Source: Aotearoamyces nothofagi (lineage: Eukaryota; Ascomycota; Leotiomycetes; Leotiales; Tympanidaceae). From it: a DNA stretch of 64,000 bases. The stretch spans positions 186,001 through 250,000 of the forward strand of contig JADDTR010000024.1 in assembly GCA_015345905.1 (NCBI GenBank), written 5' to 3'. The translations under genes were made by a program, and so were the position numbers. This document shows positions 23,608-33,939 of the stretch, piece by piece. The notes below the pieces were generated by a model that searched no databases, was not told the origin of the DNA, and was given only the letters and a program-made list of their open reading frames with translations. Numbering within the stretch: the stretch's first letter is position 1; each line of letters starts with the position of its first letter.

Positions 23608-24191
23608 CTAATGGGCATTGTTCTTGTGGTGACCTTTAATACGTTAGTTTACATATAATTCTAACGTATGGTCCAAACTTACGGAGATGGAAGTAGTAGT
23701 TTTGGGCGTATCCGATGGCTGTGAGGATGGCGATAGCGTGAACAAGAGCTATACGCAGATACTGTCAGCTTATGATCTTGCATTATGGCCTTCTCAATCT
23801 TTTAGAGGACATACGCATAGCAGATGCGTTCTTTCCGAAGTACCTTGCTTGGTATCTGCCGACGAGTCCCTTTGCCTTGATCTCCGGAGCCTGGCCCCGA
23901 GGAAGCTTCTCATAGAAACTAACTACTCTTTGCATGCGAGCCGCATCCTGTGCAGCTCCGATACCCTGAGTTTTATTAGCATTCGTCTTGCAACTGCAAT
24001 TCCTACTAATTCTCGGGTCAAGCGGTTTTATCGTGTTGGTCGGTCAAGGGACGTTATACACTTACAGTCGGTGATGCCACCTGTAAATAGAAAGTTAGTA
24101 CACCGAAACCACATCACTCTCAAGAATTGCGCTGTGGACATACCTTGGGGGGGATGAGGGTCGAAAGGGCACGTCGAGTGATGAAGCTCAT
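23608..24191 (-). CDS. ATP17: Mitochondrial ATP synthase subunit f (Atp17)
   Basis: Subunit f is a small inner-membrane component of the F1Fo ATP synthase, at the peripheral stalk and dimer interface. Five exons close in phase: 24191..24144, 24080..24066, 23965..23815, 23748..23683 and 23633..23608, giving 101 residues, the same length as yeast Atp17. The order is MSFITRRALSTLIPPK, VASPT, GIGAAQDAARMQRVVSFYEK with LPRGQAPEIKAKGLVGRYQA, then the membrane helix LVHAIAILTAIGYAQNYYFH and tail HHKNNAH. These align with yeast STLIPPKVVSS, FYKSLPQGPAPAIKA and ALGIIAFGYSMEYYFHLRHH. The second exon is only 15 nt. The gene is too fragmented to appear as a long frame. It is divergent from NDUFS4. Confidence 0.93.
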
Positions 24192-24455
24192 CTTGAAGTC
24201 TGTACGAATTGGTTAGCGTCCTGACTTGTACAGACACACCCTATATACTCCAAAAGCAAACTGCACAGGTTACATACGTCAATTGGGTATCTCGTTGATG
24301 ATAGAGAGGGGAGAGTCGATTGATCTAGCTTTGAAAGTCGTGAGGTCGGACTTGAGCTGCATTGCCGATTAGTGCCGAATGACTAAGCCGAATTGCGACC
24401 ATCGACGACGACGACCAAAGAGGTAACAAGAGCACCAATATTCCCACCACAAACA
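24192..24455. promoter_or_regulatory. Shared divergent promoter of ATP17 and NDUFS4
   Basis: Only 264 bp separate the start codons of two nuclear OXPHOS genes. A CCAAT box facing ATP17 lies at 24286..24282, about 90 bp from its ATG; CCAAT is the target of the HAP complex, which drives respiratory genes in fungi. Binding here is inferred. Confidence 0.6.
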
Positions 24456-25228
24456 ATGTCACTTCTTCGGCCCTCAATTGCAGGCAGGGTACTGAGGGCA
24501 GCCGGCCCTGCAGCGAAACGGCCGTCTCCGACTTTCGCTCGGTGCTATAGCCAAGCATCATCTGGCACACCCCTCTCGCCGTCCGAGAAGTCACAGCCAT
24601 CATACCAGGATGGAAGCTCTTCTATAGTTAATCATCCCAACGAAGAGGATGTCCAAGTCCTACACAATCAACCAGACTACAATGCGGAGGTTGATCAAGC
24701 TTCCTCGTGCGTTTCAAGTTGTTCTCCTCCATCCGCCAACCGCTAAACAGAAAATAGGACCTTCACTCCTGTACCGAAGCGTGTCATGAACGGCAGTGAG
24801 GATGTAGGTGTTCTGCCAGCGGCAGTACTATCTGGTGCGCCAATTGAACTTCAGGCAAGGACTGTCCGGTGAGCTTTGTCAGCCTTACGCTTTTGTAATC
24901 ATGCTAATTTGATCTCAGGATCTACAAGCCCACGAAGGCAGCGACACAATCGGGCGACTGGCACGGACACCTTTGGCGGATGGATTGGGATATTTTACCC
25001 AAGGGCCATAGGTGGGAGAACCCATTGATGGGCTGGCAATCATCTGCGGATTTTGTGCAAGGATCACACATCAACTTCAAGTCAAGAGAGGATGCCATTC
25101 GCTTTGCGGAGAAACAGGGCTATGAATATTTCGTCCAGGAGCCGCAAGTGAGGAAGATTGCCCCAAAGGCATATGCGAACAACTTCTTGTACACTGACAA
25201 GAAATTGAAGCATATAAGGACTAAGTGA
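24456..25228 (+). CDS. NDUFS4: NADH:ubiquinone oxidoreductase 18-21 kDa Fe-S protein 4 subunit (NDUFS4)
   Basis: An accessory matrix-arm subunit needed for assembly and stability of complex I near the N-module. Exons 24456..24706, 24758..24868 and 24919..25228 give 223 residues. An Arg/Ala-rich presequence (MSLLRPSIAGRVLRAAGPAA) is followed by the conserved domain: VLSGAPIELQARTVRIYKPT, KAATQSGDWHGHLWRMDWDI, WENPLMGWQSSADFVQG, FKSREDAIRFAEKQGYEYFV and the end YANNFLYTDKKLKHIRTK. This is the full ETC_C1_NDUFS4 domain with the usual fungal length. Its presence, together with NDE1 upstream, shows the organism has both classical complex I and the alternative external pathway. Confidence 0.95.
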
Positions 25229-26198
25229 ACGTATCGTTTTGTACATATCAGATCATGAAGAACATTTCAACTATGATGCATGTGGTAGCTCTGCGGACCA
25301 TGGAAGGCTTTATAGCCTTATCTTATATTTCATACTTACCGCCTACATGGGCCTATGTATCTATAACGACACTGTTGGTGTCGGCTCCCTGATTTGCTTG
25401 ACTTTGAGACATCACTCTGAAGCATCCTCCAGACGCACAGTACAGCTACAAAATCATTGGATATCATAGCTCGGTACTATTCGTATAATTACTGTCAAAA
25501 TACCGCTGCTTCCACCCTCACGACGCTGGCTATAGCCTCCAACGGTATTTAGGTCTTCTGACTCCGCATGATTCGTGTTGCTCGGGAGTGTACTCCAGAG
25601 ATACCATGTTTATTCGTGAAGACTGGGCTCTAGTTGAATTTCATCGGATCATTCATTATGCTGTCTGGAATACTCAGAAACTATAGAAACTATATACGTG
25701 AAATGCATTAACACTAACTTTGAGTATCTACTCAATCCATTTCTACCAACTATTAGCGACGGGTATTTTATTATTCCATACAATAAGCAAGGCTACGGTA
25801 GTATTCAAGTAGAATAAATCATCCCTTTATCAGATCATAATGAAGATTTGATTTATATCTCGTAGCTTCGGATATGCCGGTTGTCCGGCGTGTTCCGTTG
25901 TCCGGCGATCTTCAGAAAAGGCTATCAATAGGATGTAACTTCTCTAGTCTATACCGCAAGGCTGATAACGTAGCATCATTCCCAGTCGAAGGCTGTTGTA
26001 ATATCTCTTAGGTATAACATCACCAATCTAATTGCACATGGCACATTCTTTGCTAATGTGACGCATGAGGCTCTATCGATTTATAATACTGCAACACTGC
26101 TGTAAATACAAGTCGACACTTGCAGTCTATATCCAAGCTTCATAGCAACCAAGGTGAAACAACCCGAGTCGTTGTTCAGTTCCTAAACGCGGAAAAGG
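25229..26198. other. AT-rich intergenic region
   Basis: About 970 bp without a supported gene. The 11-mer GTTGTCCGGCG occurs twice near 25880-25907 (GTTGTCCGGCG, TGTTCC, GTTGTCCGGCG). The rest is AT-rich and unremarkable. Confidence 0.5.
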
Positions 26199-27370
26199 AT
26201 GAGTTCGTCTACAGAGATTCATAGAACAGGGACCGATGATGGTTGGCATGGAGTAGTTTCAAAAGATGGGCCCTTTCCGCCCAAAGATGGCAGGTACCAT
26301 CTCTACATTGGTAAGCAGTATACCATCCGCAAATTCGGGCTGTCTAACGCCATCTTCTCTCAGGGCTATTTTGCCCCTTTGCGCATAGAGTAAATCTGGT
26401 CCGCTATCTAAAGGGTCTAACATCCATAATCCCCGTCTCCATCGTAAAACCCTATCCCAAAGGCGACGAGAAAGGCTGGCCAGGATGGTGCTTCCCGACT
26501 TCAGACAGCCCGTATCCCGGATCAACACCCGACAGCATCTACGGAAGCAGATACTTGCACGAGATCTATTTCAGAGCCGACAGAGACTACAAGGGCCGCT
26601 ACAGCGTTCCCGTCCTGTGGGATACCGAGTCGGAGACAATCGTCAACAACGAAAGCCCCGAGCTTCTGCGCTTCCTGCAGACCGGCTTCGACGCCATCCT
26701 TCCAGACGAGTTCAAGGCGAAGAACTTCTATCCTCCACATCTCCGTGCGCGGATCGACGAGATCAGCGAGTGGATGCAGCGAGATCTCAATACCGGCGTC
26801 TACAAGGCCGGTTTTGCGCCCTCGCAAGACGTCTATGACAGGAATGTCGTGCCCGTCTTCGACGCCCTGAACAGGCTCGAGAAGCTGCTTTCCGAGACCC
26901 AAGGCCCGTACTTGCTAGGTGAGACGCTTACGGAGGTTGATCTGCGCGCCTTCCCGACGCTCATTCGCTTTGATCCGGTTTATGTGCAGCACTTCAAGTG
27001 CAATCTTGGCACCATCAGGCATAACTATCCATTGTTGAACAACTGGTTGAAAAATCTATATTGGAATGTGCCCGGGTTCAAGGAGACGACGGATTTTCTG
27101 CATATTAAAGAGGACGTAAGTATCTCCTTTTCGTGAACTCAATTTGTGGGATCTTTGCTGATTCATCGCCGGTGCCAGTACACAAAAAGCCATTATGATA
27201 TTAACCCCAAGGCCATAACTCCCATGGGACCGATTCCAAATGTCGAGAGGGATGTCGAGAATGATTATTCAAGGCTCGAACCCGGGCATGTTGAGTTGCC
27301 TGAGATCGACAGCGGAGGTGAGCCACTATCGCTATCGATTCAAGAGATCCAAGGTGGGAAAAACGTATAA
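26199..27370 (+). CDS. Omega/xi-class glutathione transferase (glutathionyl-hydroquinone reductase type)
   Basis: Enzymes of this class (yeast Ecm4/Gto types, bacterial YqjG) reduce glutathionyl-hydroquinones using an active-site cysteine. Exons 26199..26310, 26364..27115 and 27179..27370 give 351 residues. The first intron falls just before the active site: HLYIG joins LFCPFAHRVNLVRYLKGL, giving the CPFAHR motif. PWCF-like KGWPGWCFPT, SIYGSRYLHEIYFRADRDYK, GRYSVPVLWD and ESPELLRFLQTGF are typical of this class, with the C-terminal helical domain ending in FPTLIRFDPVYVQHFKCNL and LPLLNNWL-like segments. The tail YTKSHYDINPKAITPMGP is the family signature that contacts the partner subunit. It is likely cytosolic since no targeting signal is seen. 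Whether it is the Ecm4 orthologue or a paralogue cannot be decided. Confidence 0.92.
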
Positions 27371-27588
27371 TCCTCAATGACTGTTTTATAATGGCTAGAA
27401 AACAAGCTTGGATCCAGACATCAAGTATTTAAATAGTCAATGCAGATTGCAGTCTCTGTTGATGATGATGGACATATAGACATATTATCCTCGTTGTCAT
27501 ATTGCATTTCTTTAAAAGTCTATCTTTTTGCTTTTGAGAGTTCTACACAATACCTAAACCCTTGGTGTTCTATCGTCAAGCACAAGTT

Positions 27589-29184
27589 CTAGAAATCTCC
27601 AACCGGTTTTCTAAGCCCCTCAAGGCTCTGTTCATCAACGCCATCACCCACTCCATTCAACAAATCCTTGACCACCCTCGCCAGCCTCTCAATGCCCTCT
27701 CCTAGCACATCCTCATCCTCCCACGCAAAACAAACCCTGAGCCAGCTATCAAACGTCGCAGCCTGCTCATCTCCATAGACCTCGAACAGATTGCCATGCG
27801 CGACGATCAAGTCCTCCTGCGACTTCGCTCGTGACGCGACGAGTTCGGCTCGTAAGCCGGCGGGCAGCGAGAACCAGATGAAATAGCCACCAAAGATGTC
27901 CTGGCCTTCTAAACTTTCTTTCGAGACTTTGATGCCGAGTGGGACTAGTTCCTTCTCGATAGCGGCCTCCATCAACTTCCATCGTCGCTGATAGGCGGGT
28001 ACTAGGACCTGGGAAACATGTTGTTGGAGGGAGTTGTCGTTGAGCAGCTGAGTGATTGCTGTAGCTACAATCTGTGATGGGCATCCACCAGAGCGCGAAG
28101 AGCCACACTGTGACAGGCCGTATGCAAGGGCCGGTCGTGCATCTGCCCAGCCGGTGCGGAGTCCGGGACCGAGGATCTTACTGAACGATCCATTGCTCAG
28201 CGTGTGGCCGAATTCTTCAGGGTCAGAAGGGTGCCGGGGGAGATCGCGGTCTATGTCTGAAAGGCGGGGAAGAACTGCTTTTGCTGGTGAGGAAGAGGAT
28301 TTGGACGAGGTGGGCCATTGGAGAAAGTCATACACATCGTCAGTTATGATGAGTGCGTTATGCTTACGTGCGAGGGATACGAGTTGCTTTCTCCGGTTTA
28401 GAGACATTGTCTTTCCAGAAGGGTTGGAGAATGATGGAACGGCGTAAATGACGTGGTCGTAGGTTTTGCTTGAAGGTCGTTTTAGCTTCAGGGGCTGATG
28501 TATGTCAGATATGTTTTGTTTGGTTTATGTATATAGATAATTTCTCAATTCCACTTGAAACGGTCTTGGGGGACATTTAAAAGACAAAGAATACGGAGAA
28601 AGGGATTGCATCACGTGATGTGATTGGAACTTCAAATCGGGCCAGTGGAGGGAGCAGAGTATCCCGAAGGCAGGTTCCCAAAGAAGTTTTATGACAGTGA
28701 GGAAGATGATTACCGGACCAGCCGTCGCAGTGCCCTCAAGCTTCTCCATCTCCTTCTGCAGGAACTCGACATCGATGCCCTCCTCATCCTCCCGCACAGC
28801 CTTCAGCCTCCCCGCAAACCCGGCATCCTCAAAGATCCTACAAGCCAGAAAGTAGCAGGGCGCCACCATCCAGATCCGCTTCGTGACATTCGGGTCCGTA
28901 AACACCTGCAGCGCACACGCCAGATTCTGACTCGCGCCGCCGGAGATGCATATCCTCGCCGGGTCATCAGCGCCGCCATAGTAGCTCGACAACCACGAGG
29001 AGAGGGCGCTGCGGAGTGGCCCGTAGCCTTCATCCGGTCCGTAGAGAAGCCCAGGGTTGGAGATGGCGGGATCGGAGAAGACGCTCTGGGCGGCGGATGC
29101 GAGCCGGGTGGTGGGGAGGAGGGAGGTGGATGGCCAGCCCCGCAAGAGGTTGATGGGCCGTCTAGAGTGGGCAGTCAACACCAT
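27589..29184 (-). CDS. PLP-dependent aminotransferase, class I/II (YER152C type)
   Basis: A fold-type I PLP enzyme; yeast YER152C and relatives are annotated as 2-aminoadipate or aromatic transaminase-like, but the true substrate is not settled. Exons 29184..28714 and 28495..27589 (the acceptor AG falls so that codon CCC begins at 28494) give 458 residues. Visible motifs: INLLRGWPSTSLLP near the start, GLLYGPDEGYGPLRSAL, CISGGASQNLACAL, FSNPSGKTMSLNRRKQLVSL, ITDDVYDFLQWP and SNGSFSKILGPGLRTGW, where the lysine of SFSK forms the Schiff base. GGYFIWFSLP and the final arginine segment SWLRVCFAWEDEDVL complete the active site. The frame is open upstream of the chosen ATG but only from a stop with no earlier ATG, and MVLTAHSRRPINLLRG fits family N-termini. 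The 219-nt intron is longer than most here. Confidence 0.9.
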
Positions 29185-29984
29185 GCTTGCGTTGGCCGGT
29201 TGGTGAATTGTCTCTTTGATGCCGTCGAGATAAGCAAGCAATCAATGACGTTGATGAGGCCTCTCTGGCAAGCGAGGCGAACATTTAGTTTCCTCTGGCC
29301 GTGATATCTCGAATTACAAATCCCCATTTGTCATAACTATGAATTTTGGCTGTACATATCTTCCTTCATATCGCATGTAGGGTTTGCCGTAGCAGAAAAC
29401 AGTACATGTCTAGAATGAACAGCACAGCTGCTGTTCATTTTCTCTTGGAGCGTGGTTACTCGAGGGATGGGCAGAGCTCCATTGAATAGATCGACGCTTG
29501 CTCAAACTAGGACTTGATTGAAAATATATAAAATTCGCTGATAAGTAAAATATAGCAGACTTCGGATTGAGCATAAGAGGTCCATAACCCCTCTAACAAT
29601 GCTCAGTGCGAGGCTCTCAAGCAACCTCCGTCAGAAGATGTCCGTTCCATCAGCCTCGCAGCCTCGGCCCAAGCGCGCTCGCCTGCCGAATCACACCCCT
29701 ATCTAACCTCCCATCAAGTACATAGGTCCAAATAAGCCAAAAAAAGACTCGCAACAACATCGGTCAAGGGTGGTGGCGTGGAAGAGGGACAGCACTTTCT
29801 CAGCTATGCCACATCATCCAAGACTTTTCCGTTTCATCGTGTTGCAAAGTCAAGGTCCATTTACAGACTTTCATTCCACCTTTAATGATTCCTAATTCAT
29901 TACACAGCGGCCTAGTAACGCCATGATAGACACCATTTCCCAACCTAACGCCTCTTCTCCTGACCCAAGAATCCTCCCAGTTCA
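29185..29984. other. Intergenic spacer with a perfect hairpin
   Basis: It lies between the 5' end of the aminotransferase gene and the 3' end of MCM6. It has a perfect 11-bp inverted repeat (AATGAACAGCA, loop CAGC) at 29414-29439, about 230 bp upstream of the aminotransferase start. No other feature was recognised. Confidence 0.6.
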
Positions 29985-32900
29985 TCATCGCTTTTTATCC
30001 TTTATTTCTACTTCCTCAATCGCGCAGTTGGGGTGTAGCATGTACACTACTCCCTCCGCTGCCGCCGAGGTTCCCTGTCCGTCCTCGCCGAGTAAGCCCT
30101 CGCCACGCACAGCCATGAGGATGTTGTCCTGGAGAATGTCAGTGTGGGCTTTGGAGTGTGCAGGAAAGAGTGAGAACATACCTTGACCATTCGTTTAATC
30201 ACCTTCCTTACAAGCTGCATTTCAGTAGCGTGATCCTCCACATCATTTAACTCCTCCTCTATCTCGTTAAGATACCAGTCAATCAGCTTTTCTCCTTCCA
30301 TACCCTGGCCCTCGGTCATCTCTTCTTCGTTGATTCTGCGGACAAGCATGTTCAAGATCTTCATGTACTTGTCGTAAGTGATCTTTGTCTTGTGAACTGG
30401 TCCTGGAGTTTGACTAGATGCACCAGCGCCACTATCAGGGCCATTATCTCCATCATCGTTATCATCGTCTGCCTCTGCCATAGGCGAATCGCCTTCATGG
30501 TCTCTGTGGCTAGGAACAACGAGACTGTTTGGTGCAGTGATATCCTCATCTTCTTCGTCAACCTCGACATCATCTTTCTCGACACTGATGATACTTTGTC
30601 TGAGTAGATTAAAAGCTTCGATCACCATTGGGGGCGTAATCTCTTCTACACAGTTTGCCTTCGCAATAGCTTCGGAGAGTCGGATCATTGACTCAAGTTG
30701 TCTGACAGTAATTCGGTAGCTGTTCCTTCCCACACCGCCTTGAGCATCATCGCTTCTCAATTCCTTGTATTTCTGCACCAAGAGTTCACGAGACTCCGCA
30801 GTGAATTCGGGCTTGAAAGTCTTTGCAAATCGGATGTATCGCTGGAGCTGCTCGGTCGTAAACTCCGGTTCAACAGCAGCATCACGGAACTGATGGATAC
30901 CAACAATATGTTCTGCAAGATGACGATCCACGGATTCGTTGCATTCGTCAAGAATCACGAAGAACAGATCAAAACGAGACATGATCGGCGCTGACATGTT
31001 GATGTTGGCTCGCAGGGTGGTCTTTCGGTTGTACCGTCCTCCAACAGGGTTGGCGGCGGCGAGAATAGATGTTCGAGCGTTGAGAGTGGCTTGAATACCG
31101 GCTTTGGCGATGGAGATAGTCTGCTGTTCCATAGCTTCGTGAATGGCAACTTGATCGCTAATATCCATCTTGTCAAACTCGTCAATAGCGCAGATACCGT
31201 TGTCTGCGAGCATGAGAGCTCCAGCTTCAATAGTGAACTCGCCAGTCTCTTCATCCTTCACAACAGCAGCTGTGAGACCAGCTGCCGATGAGGCTTTACC
31301 TGAAGTATAAACAGCTCTTGGAAGGAAGGAGCAGATGTATTTGAGGAATTGAGATTTCGAGGTGGAGGGATCTCCAACAATGCAGATGTTAATGTCACCT
31401 CTAAGCTGCATACCTTCTGGGGTGGTTTTGCTCAAGCCTGACATCAACTGAAGCAGAAGACCTTTCTTGACGATTTCGTGGCCATAAACCATAGGGGCGA
31501 GAGAATTAACTAGACGAGAGTAAATGTGATCACTGTGCACCATCCGACGGAGATCATCAATTTCTGATGGGGTCATCGATGCTAAAACTGCTTCTTGGGC
31601 ATGATCACCTGGCTCATTAGGGTCAATCGGTGCGGTCTGGTTGAGAGATGCGAGGATGTTGCCGGCTTGGCCATTTAACTGCTGACTTGCGGCAGAGCCA
31701 GGGGTCGAGGTGTCAGGAGTTACCATGCACGCCAGGAAAGCGAGTCTGTAGGTAAGATCACGAACACCGAGAGCCTTAAGACCAGAGACGCCGCTTCCTC
31801 CAGCATCTCCGCTTCGTGGCGCGCCGCGATCATCTCGTACAGCCATTGGTCTAACACCGGGAAGGCCAAGTTGACTGACATCCGGAACAACGATCAAGGC
31901 ACCTGTGAAGACGCATTTCTCTCCGGCTTTCGCGCGATCTACAATCTCTCCGCGCAGAATGATATCCAGAGTTCGTGGCATGCTTCCAGTTGGGATTTCT
32001 GAGCTGTTCTCTTGGACTCTAACCTTTTGCCAATCCACGAACGTGCTCTGTCTAATATCTAAGCGCCAGCCCTGGCGATTGCCACAGGCACTATTCGGAC
32101 ATTGTGTTGGCTCTGTATATCTGAAAGTCTGTTCGACATTCGGTACAATGGTATTGCATGCCTCGCACGTAAAAGTCGCAAGAGAAAGCTCGGGTCGGAC
32201 TTCGGATGTTCTAGTCACGGTTCCTGAGATTGAGAGAAGCTGGCCAATATTTGCAGTTCGTAGATGTCGAACGCGTGAGACAAGTGGCAGGTTATAAAAT
32301 GCAATTGCAAATAGCTTATCAGTCTGCTGATTGCTAGTCTTGTCTCCTTGGAAATCAGACTGGCTTGCGGAAGCAGCATTGCTAGCCCCTGACGAGGACT
32401 GGTTGCTTGAAGCTGTGGGTTGCCGATGTTCTCGGAAATAGCGTGGCTCGTACTTTGCAATCATATTATGTAATCCCTTGGTCATGAATGGGAGGAATCT
32501 GTAGTATTCCTCGACAATGGCAGAGGCCAGATGGCCGGATTGAAACGAGGACAAATGTGTATAGTCGACATAGAGGGTGGAAAGTTGGTATATTCGCAGG
32601 CCGTGAATCTGGGCGATGTAGTATTTATCTGTTGTGACGGCACTTGAGGGAGGAGCGCCAGAAAGTATGGGATCCTCAATAAACCTGAGCAATGGTCAGA
32701 AGTGCGAGTAGATATCAGACGGGCTTTGCTTACGATTCTAGGAACCTCTCAAAGTGCTCTTGCACAACCAAGCCAACTTTATCTTCCACCCTTGGAATTG
32801 GGCGATCCAGGGGGTTTCTAGGCCTATTAGTACCTATTGGTACTTGGTCATCCGCAAATCCCTCGTCGTCGCTCTGGGGTGCAACACTTTCTGAAGGCGG

Positions 32901-33011
32901 GCCTCGCGGTCTTGCTGACGAACCCCTTTGGCCCCGCTGCTTTGGAGTCCGATTTCCGAAATCAGATGTGAAGGCATCGGACATTGGGACAGCGCCCATG
33001 GTAGAAGCCAT
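29985..33011 (-). CDS. MCM6: DNA replication licensing helicase subunit Mcm6
   Basis: Mcm6 is one of six ATPases of the MCM2-7 helicase at replication origins. Exons 33011..32734, 32684..30182 and 30128..29985 give 974 residues. After a disordered N-terminus come VEDKVGLVVQEHFERFLESF and a zinc finger (CEAC...CPNSACG). The AAA+ core has Walker A GDPSTSKSQFL (about residue 525), Walker B CAIDEFDKM, sensor LAAANPVGG and arginine finger SRFDL. AKAGIQATLNARTSILAAAN and APIMSRFDLFFVILDECNE are Mcm6-specific compared with other MCMs. The C-terminal winged-helix region (DKYMKILNMLVRRINEEE onward) ends with the separate exon DNILMAVRGEG...YMLHPNCAIEEVE. Reading through the last intron gives a false alternative end. 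ACGCG boxes lie upstream (33136-33177). Confidence 0.97.
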
Positions 33012-33939
33012 TATGGGAATCCGAGTCTACTTGTGTTGCAGTTGACGGTGAGGGTGTATAAAAGCTGTGGGTTGTAATGGCGATAACTTGCGACTGCAGA
33101 TTGGCGTTACTCGTTAGGAGTTCGTTAGGAGTTTAACGCGCTGCAAAGGAAATGCGACGCGCAAAACGCGCGGGAAAGTCGTGACTGAGTGACCGTAGCA
33201 AAGTGCTTGCATAGTTACAGTACGAGGCTAGCCGACCGCCCGAAGGCCTAAGGCAGAGAGTTAGTTATATTGTCCTTTATTGTCCTTTATACCTCGAAAA
33301 CATTCAACCTCTCACCCGCTTACTCTGCCCGCATCGAGTCAAGAGAGCCTTTGGATATTCTAGCTTTCTTGACTTGTTTTACTTGATCATTCAGACATGC
33401 CTACGCTCGGTTGCTCTGGCAACCCCATGCTAGAGTGACTACACCAGAATTCTGACAGGGTTGAGGCCTTTTCCACGAGGCTTCCAGCACTTGTGGAAGC
33501 TCTTCCGACAACGCTGGCCTAGGAACGATAAAAAGATTATTATCAAAGCAGTTGATGCTGCTCCGTATGGCTGCTTGTTGAGACGGCTGCTTGTTAACGC
33601 ACTTCCGGTCCTCCGCACACTCAAGCATCATGTAAGCACTTAAGCAGCAGCCTTGTAGCAAATACCTGTCTCTCTTTTGTCTGTGAATTCTGGTATCAAG
33701 TACTCGAGTACAAGATCAAAGCGCTCAGAAAGGAGATCTCATACTATCTTCGTTGATAGAGCATCCTCTCTCCCAGTTTCCCGATTAGCCTTAGCAGTAA
33801 TGCACTTGAAGCACGCCTTCTAGCTTGATAAGCACGTTATGATAGACACGTTGTATCTGCAAATCATGCAATTGCCGCCTTTTCTATTTAATCTACTTTC
33901 CTTCTCCGTCTTATCATTTCCTGAAGACAACAAAGCATT
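33012..33939. other. Intergenic: MCM6 promoter and FAD-monooxygenase 5' flank
   Basis: The first 170 bp hold MluI-box-like motifs for MCM6 (listed separately). The rest contains a small imperfect hairpin (GCTTCCA...TGGAAGC near 33479) and ATG-poor frames such as 33401..33661 with no family resemblance. Confidence 0.5.
33136..33177. promoter_or_regulatory. Cluster of MCB/E2F-like boxes upstream of MCM6
   Basis: Three ACGCG cores (33136-33140, 33157-33161, 33166-33170) lie within 35 bp, and GCGGGAAA at 33170-33177 fits the E2F consensus TTTSSCGC on the other strand. They are 125-166 bp upstream of the MCM6 ATG. MBF/E2F control of MCM genes is known in fungi and animals; function here is inferred. 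Confidence 0.6.

Noticed and set aside
26485-26902. Alternative frames over the glutathione transferase gene
   Set aside because: Shadows of the GST coding frame, which carries the complete family motif order.
30047-30186. Alternative MCM6 C-terminus by reading through the last intron
   Set aside because: The spliced exon 30128..29985 restores the conserved Mcm6 end (YMLHPNCAIEEVE); read-through gives unrelated sequence.
33401-33661. Minus-strand frames and a small hairpin upstream of the FAD monooxygenase
   Set aside because: No homology recognised; the stem is only seven base pairs.
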